Source: Zhengitettix transpicula
Taxonomy: Eukaryota > Arthropoda > Insecta > Orthoptera > Tetrigidae
DNA length: 64,000 nucleotides
Assembly: GCA_037074705.1 (NCBI GenBank)
Contig: CM073593.1
Span: 58,099,501-58,163,500 of the forward strand
Reading direction: 5' to 3'
Shown here: piece by piece, positions 25,430-36,710 of the stretch
How the letters are laid out: each line of letters opens with the position of its first letter
How positions within the stretch are numbered: position 1 is the stretch's first letter
Notes under the pieces: generated by a model
What the model saw: the letters and a program-made list of their open reading frames with translations, nothing else
What the model was told of the DNA's origin: nothing
Databases searched by the model: none
Made by a program: the position numbers and the translations under genes

Positions 25430-25635
25430 TAATCATTAATTATAATGATATAAGTAATTTTATTATTCGTCGCGGGATTAATTAAATTAACTGGAGTTCA
25501 TCTAAAATTAATTTAAAATGAGTTACTTATATTCATATATATTTAAAATTATTTAAATAGCGAGTCACGAGAAACAAAAATTAATGCAGGTTTCACAACG
25601 ACACGGTATTTCTTTTTCAAATATAAAGTTTTATA

Positions 25636-25679
<44 letters not shown>

Positions 25680-26959
25680 CATATTAGATATTGTTGGATT
25701 ATTGCCTTTGTCGGCGTCCTCTTGCCGCGTTGTATATTGTTTGTTATTGATGTGTGGATGGCGCGCGCTAAGATCTGTAAAGGTAGTTGCCGTGTAGCCT
25801 TCGTCGGGATAGAGCTCAAAACATTAGAGCGTAAAAGTATTGTAAATTGAGTTAGTTTTCGAGACTAAATATCCACTCCCTGTAGAAATGTATATATCTC
25901 ATTCCTCGATGAATAAATTTCATATAAATGATTGTTTTGATAATTTAATATTAAAAAATTACCTGGCGTCCAAATAAATTGTGAAAGCGACGTACGTTGC
26001 CGGAGGTTACAATGTATATAATAGCATAATTGTATATGTAATTAAAACGACGTTTTAAAGGCTAGCCATCAATTTTCTTATAAATCTTAAACTATGTACT
26101 TATCGACTAAAGTCTATCTAATGTTGTCTTCTAGATATTTCTGGCATATATAAATATGATGTACTTATATTAAAGAGATTATTAATTAGACATTTAAATT
26201 ATATGAAGTAATTAAAGAAATTAAAATGATGGTGACGGGTTTGTAAAGAATTCTGGATTACATTAGTTTCCTCAAAGTGAACAGACTTTTTTTTCAATTG
26301 ATCGTAGAATGAGCAAACTCTATATCTTTTACAACGAATAATCACTGTCGTTCCCTCTGACGTTTCACTTTTCTATTTCTCTCAATCACTTCTTTACGAA
26401 TAATTCGTTTCAACCATTTTGTTTATACTACTCACTATTTTTCAATATACTAATATTGAAATGAAATGAACGCTTAATTAAAGATTTTTTCCTAGTGTGT
26501 TTTTTATTAATTTTTGCAACAATTTTATGTTTAAGAATGGATTATAAATTTTTAAAGTTTGTATTACAAATTTATAGTTAACTCTCAACAGATTAATTAA
26601 CATGGAGTACCTTATTTGTTACAGTCCACCAGTTGTTCAAAAACGGTAAATTTGATTTTAGTTATCTCTCGGATCATTCTATTATGTCAACGTCCGCAAG
26701 AAAGTTTTGTACCAGGATTCCAAATATTTCATCGTGTTCTTCTAAATTAAACTGTTCCCAGAATTGTTTCTTCTTTGAACATTACAAGTTTTTCTACCGT
26801 AGTCATGACTGTTACGATATAAGTCTCAATACACGTCATTTTTACCACGAATCTCTTAATCTACCATTGTCATGTAAAGTTATTTAAAGAATTTATGCTT
26901 TTGAAAAAGAAAACTGTTCCGAGAGTATGACTCGTACAGTTATTCACTTTGTGACGAAC
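25430..26959. other. Intron near exon 26960-27058; no gene recognised
   Basis: AT-rich with one long TA tract at 25640-25675. An 84-codon plus frame at 26633-26887 lies antisense to the intron and has no recognisable motif. Confidence 0.45.
25640..25675. repeat. (TA)n microsatellite
   Basis: About 18 TA units. Confidence 0.95.
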
Positions 26960-27058
26960 CTGCTCTCTTTGGTCAATGTTGGCTCCTGCGGCGAGGAGAA
27001 GTTTGCAGATCTCAGTGTAGCCTTGTTCTGCAGCAATGTGGATAGGCGACTGCAGCCG
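26960..27058 (-). CDS. ANKDD1A: ANKDD1A-like exon, one ankyrin repeat (RLQ repeat)
   Basis: 99 nt, 33 codons, phase 0. The peptide begins RLQSPIHIAAEQGYTEIC and ends GANIDQREQ, matching the vertebrate RQQTPLHLAAEH repeat at the same position. The acceptor is TCTTACAG. The donor GTTCGT departs from consensus at positions +3 and +4. The exon lies between introns of 2.5 kb and 15.2 kb. Confidence 0.92.
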
Positions 27059-29586
27059 CTGTAAGAGTAAGCTTCCATGTAAACAACTAAAGGAGATTCA
27101 GTTCATATTCACCACGCTGCGAAGAATCAAAACTTACAAAGAAAAACTTCTCATGTAACCACAAAGTAATGAAATTTTAATCCACTGTTTGAAACTTTTA
27201 ATACTTAGAGGTTGCTACTGCGATAAATTAAAAAAAAAGGAGAGTGGGATTACGTAATTATTTCTGGATAATAAATTTTCTGAAATATAAATAATATAAA
27301 ATTCTGCAAAAATTTTAATTAAAGAAATTAACGACCTTCATTATAAGCATTTTAAAATATTTTATTCAACACAACTACGATTCAATACTATTTAGTTCTT
27401 GAGTTATTTTTTTATGTTTATACAGTAACTATTTTTTTTCATAAATGGTGTGAAGAAGAGAAAATATTTCAAATCACAAATTTATATAACTTTTCTTTCT
27501 TCTACTACTATCGCAAAATATAAAACAATATAATATTTCAAAGATGAAAATAAATTTTCACACTCTCGTTATTTCACAAGTGTTATCAATCATAAAGTAA
27601 TTATGTACCCAAATTTTTATCGAATAAAAATTAGGTAATTTTTAATCCATCATTTTGATAAAATTTATTTTAAGATTTAAACAGCGTAATAATTTATAAT
27701 TTTAAGATGAAAAAAAAATCTTCAAAATTATTTTGATTGAAAACATTTATTATTCAGTTGTAAATTAATGTTTTTTAAATATTATATTGTTTTGCATTTT
27801 AAAATATAAGAATAAGCAGAAATAAATCTTTATGCCATTTATGACAAAAAATTTGTTACATTAGAAGCATAACAAAGAAACTGAATGAAAACATGTCGTA
27901 AAGTTGAATAAACTATTGTAAAATGTCTATTAAAGCGGTCATTATTTTTTAATTTAGCATGTTAATTAAAAATAGACGTTAATTAGAATATTGTATATAA
28001 AAATTATTAATTTTCAATTAAAAGGATTATCCAGAAAATCTAACATTCCTTACTGAGAATTCTAAATTAAATCTTCAACAAAAATGGTAACTACTGATTT
28101 CTTGATACGTATGATGCAAATTATACGGTAAAATATCACTTTATAATTTGCAATTTTAATATTATTTATTCACTTTCTCAACCCTTAGATTTTTTACCCA
28201 TTTATTTTTACGCATTTATTTTCCTTCGACAAGGAACCAAAGATAGAATATATTGTAAGCTAGTTATTAACTGAACATAAGTTGGTAAAAAATAGTTTAT
28301 TAAATAATTGTATTATATCATGGCGCATCTTTGGTGGAATATTTTTATTTAGATACTGTGCTCTTCGTGTGGAATTCTGAATATATTTTGCAATATTTGT
28401 GTAATTGTGATCAATTTGGTTCCTTTTTTAATGGCTGAAGGTGTAATAAAAGCAATAATGTAGATTCCATTTTTATTATAACACCTAAAATTAAATGGTT
28501 GGTAATTATCTACGTTACAAATTAATAAACCAGTTAAATTTGTTAGAAATATATTATAATAAAATAAAATATTAGAATATTTTTCTGCACAAAATTTTAA
28601 TTAAGTAATTATATTTTAATGACAAAATTATATTCAAGTTTTTGAAAGTTTTATTTATGCATCTGAAGAGGTTCCAATTTTTTTAATATGTCATAATTTT
28701 TTTATTTTATTAATATACAACTTCACCGGGAAAACCTACGTTCCATATAATTTCTGACAAATTTGCCTTTTTTATTAATTTATAATTAAATCATGTCAAT
28801 ATAATAATATAATATATCAAATGTAACTTATTTCTCTACGTTCTTAAATAAAATTTTTTTATTCTTCACCATTTTGTAAATAATAGATTTTTTAAACGTG
28901 AAAATATTTTTATCCGGAGTGTGTGAAACAACTGGATGTATTTTTCATTTGTTTATCAGGAAATAAATAAGAATATCAGTAATTATTTTAGAAAACGGGA
29001 AGTTTTATTCTTCGAGTAAACATAAAGCGGTTAAATATTTCTTTCTGGAGATATAACACCGTATCGATTTTTTAAAATTTATTTTCCTGCGATTCTTTTT
29101 TAAGGACTTGCTCATTAAAATTACAACTCAAAACAAATTGAATCGGTGTTATGCTTTTACGAATATATCTGAGATATTTTCGTTACTCAAATTCGCAGTA
29201 AAATATATAGGATTAACCACCTCAAAGGTAAATGTCCTGTAATTATTGGAGGATCGGAACAATATAATTACATTAACTGAATAAATATTGGAAACTCGTT
29301 TAATGAAGGAATTCTGTCATAATATTTTGTGAGAGGCAGTCTAAATACTTTGTAGAAAATGTCATTCAGGCAACAAAAAAATCTATACAATTAAAATGTC
29401 CATCCAGGTTAAATTTATAAATAATAAAATAAATATTTATTCTCTTAAAATCATATTTTCATAAAATATATTATTCTACGTTTTTGTAGTTACTTTTTTT
29501 GTGATTGGTTTGAGACATGCATTTTTAAATTCTGATATTCACTACTACAAATATGCCTAAATAAGTCGATATATCTGAATACTCAC
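27059..29586. other. Intron, 2.5 kb, AT-rich
   Basis: Lies between exons 29587-29685 and 26960-27058. It is very AT-rich with no open frames or repeats that I recognise. Confidence 0.7.
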
Positions 29587-29685
29587 AACGTTGAGCGCAT
29601 TGAGGTCAACCCCTTTGCTAGTAAGCAATTCTACTGTCTCTATCTTATTTGCCTGACAAGCCATGTGGAGAGGAGTGTTTCCATT
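29587..29685 (-). CDS. ANKDD1A: ANKDD1A-like exon, one ankyrin repeat (NGN repeat)
   Basis: 99 nt, 33 codons, phase 0. The peptide begins NGNTPLHMACQANKIETV and ends VDLNALNV, a canonical ankyrin repeat. The acceptor is TATTTCAG and the donor GTGAGT. In register it corresponds to the vertebrate repeat just before RQQTPLHLAA. Base composition is closer to the AT-rich background than in the exons at 34.0 and 35.9 kb. Confidence 0.93.
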
Positions 29686-30034
29686 CTGAAATAAAAAAGT
29701 TATTTTAAAATGTTGTTTACAATAAAAAATATTTAGAGGCCTAATTGGATACAAACCTACGTGAATTTATAACAGCTGTTATAATTGGTAATTTGTAATA
29801 AATTAAATAATAAGGCTAAGACTATTATAAATATAAATTATTATATTAATAATTAATATATTTTTAATATATTAATATTAATTATCATAATTTAGTTTTT
29901 TAATTGGCATTAAAATAGAGTTTAACGAAAGTGAATCAATCCCACGTAAAATTTACATCTGCATCTTTAATGGTTATTTCCATATATAATTGCAATTAAA
30001 AATTTCAAACATTAAATAGATTTAAGATATACAC

Positions 30035-30133
30035 CTTGGCTTGATGATTGATGCAGCTTCCGTGCTGGATTAATGACTCGATGATTCCACGACATCCCAA
30101 GCTGCTCGCTACGTGCAATGGTGTGAAGCCCTT
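30035..30133 (-). CDS. ANKDD1A: ANKDD1A-like exon, one ankyrin repeat (KGF repeat)
   Basis: 99 nt, 33 codons, phase 0. The peptide begins KGFTPLHVASSLGCRGII and ends SCINHQAK, with the TPLHVA first helix and an HGS/INH hairpin. The acceptor TTGTTGCAG is strong. The donor GTGTAT at 30029-30034 is weak. The exon is too short for an ATG-based open-frame search and was found by scanning for TPLH-type peptides between GT and AG. The following intron is only 349 bp, the shortest in the gene. Confidence 0.9.
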
Positions 30134-30534
30134 CTGCAACAAGAAACGGTGAAGGGTAACTTATCAATGTTTTCGCAGATGAGTTAGAATTTTGAAATTT
30201 TTTTCAGTCTTATTTACATCCTCTCAGTTCCGAAATCCTATGGGAACTTTTACGGAGAAATACCCGTACCCGTCCACAGGCGTCGTATCAAAATCGTTAC
30301 GGTGTGACGTAATGTTTTTTATGTTAACTCCAGCCCAAAATATATTTGTTAACAAAAGAAATGCTCTCAATGAAGAAGCACAAAAGGCCTTTAGAGCTGA
30401 ACTTGATTGAAATAGTTTCTTCTGTTCTTGAATTAATTCAATGTAGTATAAAATAAGGCTGTGAAAAAAGTAATTCAGGTGTGCCATTGTACAGGCCTTC
30501 AAAACGGATAGAAAAGGGTCGTATGTGACCGAGT
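30134..30534. other. Intron; opposed short open frames, no gene
   Basis: Follows exon 34022-34219 on the gene strand. A 72-codon plus and a 92-codon minus frame overlap at 30192-30502; neither shows a known motif. Confidence 0.45.
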
Positions 30535-30615
30535 CAAGTAGGATAGCTTAGTGATTAAAGCAGTCGCTGACTTAGCTGAGGTAGAAGATTTTGCATTCTA
30601 ATCTGTCAAAATGTT
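30535..30615 (+). repeat. tRNA-like SINE head, degraded
   Basis: GGATAGCTTAGTGATTAAAG resembles a tRNA D-arm with a good Pol III A box (TAGCTTAGTGA). The following GCAGTCGCTGACTTAGC and TTGCATTCTAATCTG have lost a recognisable B box. It lies just upstream of the Jockey-like fragment, but the two need not be one element. Confidence 0.4.
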
Positions 30616-30659
30616 TATACTAAAGCTATGTATTCTACTAAATTTACTTTCATAATTTA

Positions 30660-31963
30660 CTGGTGAGATAATTTTAGTTAAACCCGATAAAATCATAAAA
30701 TCTTACCGACCCATTAGTCTGCTCTCATCAGTCTCAAAACTTCTGGAAAAATTATTGCTGTCAAGAATTGATCCCGACTTCACAGCTAATGACTGGATTC
30801 CACATCATCAGTTTGGCTTTCGACGGAGTCATTCTACAACTCAGCAGTGCCACCGAGTAAAAATTACATTAATAGAGCCTTCGAAAATAAAGAATATTGT
30901 CCAGAAATATTCTTAGACATTAGTCAGGCATTTTATAAGGTATGGCTTCGGGGTTTACTATATAAAATTACGTTCTATAAATTGTTGGAATAATTCTTAA
31001 CAAACAGAAAATTCTGTACAAGAGTGAAACAAGACGTCTCATCTATACATTCACTTAATGTAGGAGTTCCCCAGGGCAGTGTCTTAGGCCCCCTGTTGTA
31101 TTTGTTGTTCACCTCTGATCTCCCAACGGTCGAAAATATTGTCCTAGGAACGTTTGCAGATGATACTGTGATCCTAACCTCACATTCGGATATAAACCAG
31201 GCTTCATCACTCATTCAAAAATATCTTAACTTACTTCAAGTATGGCTTCAGAAATGGAGAATAAAAATAAATGAAAAAAAGTCGTCTCATGTGACGTTTG
31301 CATTATGTAAAAAACGCTGCCCACCGATCTTTATAAACAACACCGAGATACCTAAATCACCCTCTGTCAAATATTTGGGTTTACATCTCGACAGCAAACT
31401 CAATGGAAAATCCACATCACCAAGAAAAGGAAACAAATTGATTTTAAAGAGAAAGAAATTTACTGGTTACTAGGACGCAAGTCACACCTCTCTATAGAAA
31501 ATAAACTACTACTATACAAAACCATAATTATACCAATATGGAGCTACGGGATAGAATTATGGGGATGTGCCAGTAAGTCAAATACTGCAGTAATACAAAG
31601 ATGCCAGTCTAAAACATTAAAAGCCATCGTTAACGCCCCCTGGGTACATAACAAATATACAATGACTTAAAAATACCAACTGTTATGGAAACTACCCATC
31701 AAAAGAGTGTTAGTAACCACGAAAAGCTGAAATAACATTAAAATCCATTATTACAACCACTACTAGAAAATGATGTAACAAGAAGACTGAAAAGAAAATG
31801 GCCATGACATCTGTAGACAAGATTTAGGAGCTCTCTTCGCTGGAGGGGATCTCATCATGCCATAATGTATAACATGTTAAAGCTACTACATTAGCTTATA
31901 GATTAAAATGAAATCTGATTGCTGATATATATAATATTAAAAATAATAATAATAATAATAATT
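30660..31963 (+). pseudogene. Jockey-like LINE, 5' truncated, ORF2 remnant with (AAT)n tail
   Basis: The plus strand encodes reverse transcriptase in several frames. SYRPISLLSSVSKLLEKLLL and HHQFGFRRSHSTTQQC (fingers) run from about 30670 to 30900. After a frameshift comes FLDISQAFYKVW (motif A; the second Asp of the usual AFDK is Y). In 31024-31473, with an upstream stop at 30988-30990, are GVPQGSVLGPLLYLLFTSDL (motif B) and TFADDTVILTSHSD (motif C, both Asp intact). Then come WLQKWRIKINEKKSSHVTF and, after more shifts, IIPIWSYGIELWGCASKS. The 3' end is the (AAT)n repeat at about 31938-31963. It is shortened (no endonuclease domain) and inactive, and lies in a 3.9-kb intron opposite to the gene. 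Confidence 0.85.
31938..31963 (+). repeat. (AAT)n tract at the LINE 3' end
   Basis: About seven AAT units. This is the likely terminal repeat of the Jockey-like copy rather than an independent microsatellite. Confidence 0.85.
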
Positions 31964-34021
31964 TACTGTCCAATGGGGGCTTATACATATGATTAATTTT
32001 CACAAAATATTCATACGTGTGACCTGCTTATTCCGTAGAGTATGGAAAAAGCACGTCGATGCATGTAGCTGTTTTAGTACATTAATTGCAATTTTTAACT
32101 GCAAATATTTCATAAATCAGTTCCGGACGTAATCTACAAACATAATTAGTGCACGGATTGGTCCTTGAAATTTATTTGATGTTTTTTACTACATAGTTTT
32201 TATTTAGCTATTTCACAGTTGACCTACGATACAGAACAATGAAAAAATAATAGTTTATTGCTTCATATAAAATAAAATTTAAATTTCCGATTCGTTTCAG
32301 GCGCGTGATGGTGGCTAATTCATCAGACAGCGCGTAGTTCCTGGCCACATCGGAAGTTCCTCCGCAACAGTCGATTGGTGGTCACATGCATACAGCGCAA
32401 AATCAATGCGTGGGCGGGCAAGTTTCAAGTCCTAGCTAATACAATACAAGTGCAATTCGGAGGTCGGAAAGCCGTTTGCTGTTGGCCGACCGCGGAACGA
32501 GAAAACTTTCGGTCCACGCCAGGCGCGGCTAGGCAACTCTGCAATACCTTCACACAAACTAGACTTGGCACACTGCGTAAATCCCAACAGAAATTTAATT
32601 ATTGCTATATATTTCTCACAATACAATTAGAACGGTAATTTCCAACATTTATTTTATTATAAAATAAGTTTATGGGTTTTGTATGCGGCAGTAAATTTAT
32701 CCACGGGAAATGAAAACTTTTTAACAAAGTTAAATATTACTATCAGAACGCCCGAGGTAAAGAAAAAGCATATCTTATGTGTTTTATTGTTGTTTGTATA
32801 CATAAACTTCGATTCGTGTGCTGTGAATTTGCAGAATAAGCTGGGGAATACGTTATCTAAATATTTTTGTCCCTGTGAGGAAAAACAGAAATTGTGAGAG
32901 GACGGATAATTGAGGGAGAAGGAGATATGCGAAGGGAGGCAGAGCGTTCATGAGTCGTTGAATAGTAAACCATGGAGACTCTAACACAATATCGGCGTTT
33001 TCGATCTCTCTTCTCTCACACACAAAATGTATATTTTCTCGTAATATTTCCACAATTAACTTTCTTCAGAATTTTAAACTGACTAATAGAAAAAGATTAT
33101 GTAATAGAAAAAGTAATACCCTTAATAATAAAATTTAATAATCTATTAATAACAAATTAAAAGGGGGAAATAATAATACTAAGTTATCTCACTTTTAGAC
33201 ACTTCAGTCTGAAATAATTGTCGATATTACGATTAAAAAATGAAATATGCAAAGAGACTTTGATGATTAAAGTCGCGCTTTATAAAAGCGACCCAAAATA
33301 ATGGAGTGCGTTAAATAAATTTTGATTATAATATTTATATAATTATCGATGATTTATATAATAATTTAATAATAAAATCTGTGGACAACTCAAGCAAAAC
33401 TTTCTAAAATACATCCATATAATTTTTTGCCATATAATTTATTGCGCAGCCGTTATAAAACTAACATTATTCAAAATATAAGGTTGCTGATGATACTTAA
33501 TATAATATTTTTACCACAATATGGCGCCCTGTTCCTCCATAATCTCAATTGATAAATTTCACAAGTGTGACGGCGATGCAGTAGTACAAAATACATCCTT
33601 TTATTTGTAACGCGTTCAATAACATTGACTAAATTTTTGCAACTAACTTCTTCGAATATTTTCCGTTGGCGCCATATCTTAGTCGGAATTTACTTTCGTC
33701 CATATCTCTTAATATTAAGTGCTATTATGATGGAAGAAAATGGCTTTGGTGATGAAGAACATGAGTAACTTATAAAGGAGGGTGGTTATAATGAAATGAT
33801 TTAAAAGACGGGGAAGAAAATAAAAAATGATAAAAAATGTGATAGTAAGGAGTGGACGAGTTATAGTGCACCAAAACTAGTTTTCTTACACAGAACTAAC
33901 TCATGGAAATGTGGTCGATTGATTTACCGTCCTTGAAATTCTTTTTCACTAGCAGACTTGAGCACCTCCAGCTTGCAAACTCTCATTAGCCGTCGTTGTC
34001 TACTTTCTGGTAGACACTTAC
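31964..34021. other. Intron; GC-rich island at 32.29-32.60 kb
   Basis: The island 32285-32600 has overlapping open frames on both strands. On the minus strand a stretch GGTSDVARNYALSDELATIT (near 32297-32370) looks peptide-like, but I recognise no family and see no clean splice pair. The rest is AT-rich. Confidence 0.4.
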
Positions 34022-34219
34022 TTTATTTTCTGGATCTGGCGGGCAGCCAGCCTCGAGGAGGATCTGCGCGGCGCGAGTCTGCTGGCTCTCGGAAGCCGCG
34101 TGCAGAGGCGCGTTGCCGTCCTCGTCGCGGGCGTCGGCCTCGGCGCCGAGACGCAGCAGCAGCGCCACTACGTCCAGGTGACCACGCTCGCACGCGGCGT
34201 GCAGAGGCGTGCGTCCTTG
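34022..34219 (-). CDS. ANKDD1A: ANKDD1A-like exon, two ankyrin repeats (QGR + DGN)
   Basis: 198 nt, 66 codons, phase 0: two ideal 33-residue repeats. The first runs QGRTPLHAACERGHLDVV to AEADARDE, a textbook TPLHAA helix-turn-helix with GADxxARD-type hairpin. The second, DGNAPLHAASESQQTRAA to CPPDPENK, is less canonical in its second helix. The acceptor is TGTTCAG and the donor GTAAGT, a full consensus. By eye about two thirds of the bases are G or C, far above the surroundings. The intron to the preceding exon is 1,693 bp and to the following one 3,888 bp. Confidence 0.93.
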
Positions 34220-35912
34220 CTGAACAGACACGATATAAAGCACAAAGGTTTCCATGTCTGTATAGCAAGAAACCGTCTTCTAATTAATTAATTAATTAAA
34301 TTTAATCTTGCAATTTTCTGAATCAAATATAATAAATACACTGAACAAACTATTTTCAAATGTCAAGGACGATGATATAAAATTTTTCTAAATGATAATT
34401 TGAGAAATATGAAGAGAAACACTGGCCCTTTCTTCCTAGTAATAACTATTAACTTGTTTCTTACATGAAATAATCATTTATTTTGTTAATTATATTACAA
34501 AACACAATCTCTACTCCCCTCATACTATAATATTTACTGTAAGTCATTTTAGAATGTTTATACACCTCATTGCTATATTCATCTGTACAAGTAAAAAGAA
34601 TTACATCCATATCTATCACCTATTATTTTTGTGATTATCCGTAATCGAGTGATAAAACTGAATTTAAATTATTCTGTGTGTCAGTGAACCCATAACACAA
34701 TCGTACAACAGACTAGAACAAAATACGTGTATATCATCAATTCTTTCTCCTTTTTCAAATGATTATGATGCAACATTTCGACAACAGACCATGGAATTTT
34801 TTTTTGTAATTTTCATGTTTTGACTAGCCACGTTTTTTTAAATTTAATTCTTACAAGTAGCATCATTAATGAAAAAATAGCGTTAAAATACAGGTATCAA
34901 TTTTTTCCCAGCTGTTTTGCACCTTCCTCCTAAACCTTATTTTCACTTTTGAAACTTTGTCAGACATTATTAACAGGAATGTTCTGTTACAATTATTTAA
35001 GTAACTTAAGAAATTAGTTATTTATATTTTCCAAACATCTGTAATTAATTTATACTTGATGAATTTTAGTTTTCCATTCCAAAAACATTTTTTATCTTCG
35101 TTAATTTTTTGTTTTCACTGAAAGTATTTTTGCAAGACTATCAACTTAAGTTATATAAATTTTTTATTTAACTTTTACAATTATTTATACGACTACTTTT
35201 CACACTCCTGGCAAATTTACTATAATGTTCCCTTCATTAGTTTTAATATTTACTATTCGCTCATATTTAACTTCTTATCGATTGATAATCTATTTTAGTT
35301 TGTTACTTTTCAGTTGTCCTTTTTTTTACAACGCCCGCTGTACTTCTCTGAAACGGAGGAGATTTTTAAGACACGCACACGCACGATCTAACATTAAATG
35401 CAATGGGGCCGTTTTAGATTCTGAACTCGTGTCTCCTGAAAAGTTTAGCAGTTTGATAGTATATATGAATTATCTGAAGTTGGGAAATAAGATGTCATTT
35501 TCTGTCTTCCTTCCCCTGACTCTGCATCGGGCTCATCGCTCTCCTATTATTATGTAACTTTGCAAAAAAAACACAAAATATAATAGAGCAGTAATCATGT
35601 GAACTATTGAATTATCTTCGTACGTTTTCTTTTCTTCGATCAGCATCCGGACGCTGAAAACCTTCCCTATATAATTTAGTTTAATATTTTAAACGCGTTT
35701 ATTGAAATAAAAATAATAATTCTGAATTAAACAAAACTCTGTCAAATAAATTTCAAACTGAAATTGAGTGCTTAATTAAATTTTTATTCATGTTAATTAA
35801 AAGCATTCTGCTGATTTTCTTGCCTGTACAAACACAGACAGATCCAAGTTATATGCAGGTTTACATAAAAATTGATCGAAGTTTACAATAATGTTCATTT
35901 TATGCATCTTAC
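34220..35912. other. Intron, 1.7 kb; no gene recognised
   Basis: AT-rich intron between the two GC-rich ankyrin exons. A 110-codon plus frame at 35225-35557 has F/L/S-rich composition typical of random frame in such DNA. Confidence 0.6.
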
Positions 35913-36116
35913 CTTGTCCCTGGCATCGATGCGAGCGCCCACGGCGGCGAGGCGCTGCACTACAGCGGCGTGCCCTCCCTGGGCCGCATGGTACAGCGCC
36001 GTCTGCTGCTCACCATCCGTGGCGTCAACCCTCACGTCCTCCAGGGACTCCAGAAGCAGCTCCAGAACATCCACGCGGTTGTTACGAGATGCGCACATCA
36101 ACAGCGTGTACTGCTT
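35913..36116 (-). CDS. ANKDD1A: ANKDD1A-like exon, two ankyrin repeats (KQY + EQQ)
   Basis: 204 nt, 68 codons, phase 0. The first repeat, from KQYTLLMCASRNNR through LESLEDVRVDATDG, has 35 residues because of a two-residue insertion before the second repeat. The second, EQQTALYHAAQGGHAA to ARIDARDK, has 33. The LESLEDV stretch matches an unusual MEDLEDV stretch at the same place in vertebrate ANKDD1A, one of the strongest signs of orthology. The acceptor is TTTTACAG and the donor GTAAGA. The exon is strikingly GC-rich against its AT-rich introns, which creates long antisense open frames that are only shadows. A (TA)n run sits about 90 bp upstream of the acceptor. Confidence 0.93.
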
Positions 36117-36199
36117 CTGTAAAATAACAATCTTACATGTGACTCAGAGTGTGTAAATGCTGCACGTCGACGATTGGGTCTCAAGAGGGCAAATGTGTG

Positions 36200-36202
<3 letters not shown>

Positions 36203-36252
<50 letters not shown>
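36203..36252. repeat. (TA)n microsatellite in the intron next to an ankyrin exon
   Basis: About 25 uninterrupted TA units, 90 bp upstream (in gene direction) of the acceptor of exon 35913-36116. Confidence 0.95.
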
Positions 36253-36255
<3 letters not shown>

Positions 36256-36519
36256 GCACTATTAAGCCTAATTTTGCATTTTAACTTCCAGCAGAAACAC
36301 CAGATGACAGAAAAACATATTTTGAGAATTGTTTATATCGTCTTGAGTTCTCTGCCTGGATAGAATTTTTTTTTTCAAAATTATTTTAGATGTAATGTTA
36401 ACAAGTAAAAGTTGTAGATTTTAGTATGTTCCTGCTTAGATATACGGAATAATGACGTTCCATGGATTTAAATTAAATTAGGTCCAAATTCACCGCCTTC
36501 TTTCAACTTGCTTCTAGCC

Positions 36520-36710
36520 GACCTGTGGTGTGGAGGTCAGCGTAACTGCCTCGCATCACAGAGGTCACGAGTTCGATTCCAGGCGAGGGCATGGATGTTT
36601 GTGTGCGTGAGAGAAATTTTTGTCAAATCAGGCCCCCGACAAGGTAATATTGAGTCGCTAATTATCATGAGCTTTTGATGCGACTGTAAGTAAATCAATA
36701 AAAAACTGGA
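36520..36710 (+). repeat. tRNA-derived SINE, copy 2
   Basis: CCTGTGGTGTGGAGGTCAGC (A-box-like) and AGTTCGATTCC at 36570-36580 (B box with one mismatch). Body GTGCGTGAGAGAAATTTTTG and TCAAATCAGGCCCCCGACAA; 3' end GCGACTGTAAGTAAATCAAT plus AAAAA. It is the same family and orientation as 17602-17810. No target-site duplication could be fixed by eye. Confidence 0.85.

Noticed and set aside
33958..34291. Plus-strand and second minus-frame ORFs of 63-109 codons
   Set aside because: Shadows of the GC-rich ankyrin exon 34022-34219 in other frames.
35872..36156. Plus-strand ORFs of 78 and 94 codons
   Set aside because: Shadows of the GC-rich ankyrin exon 35913-36116.
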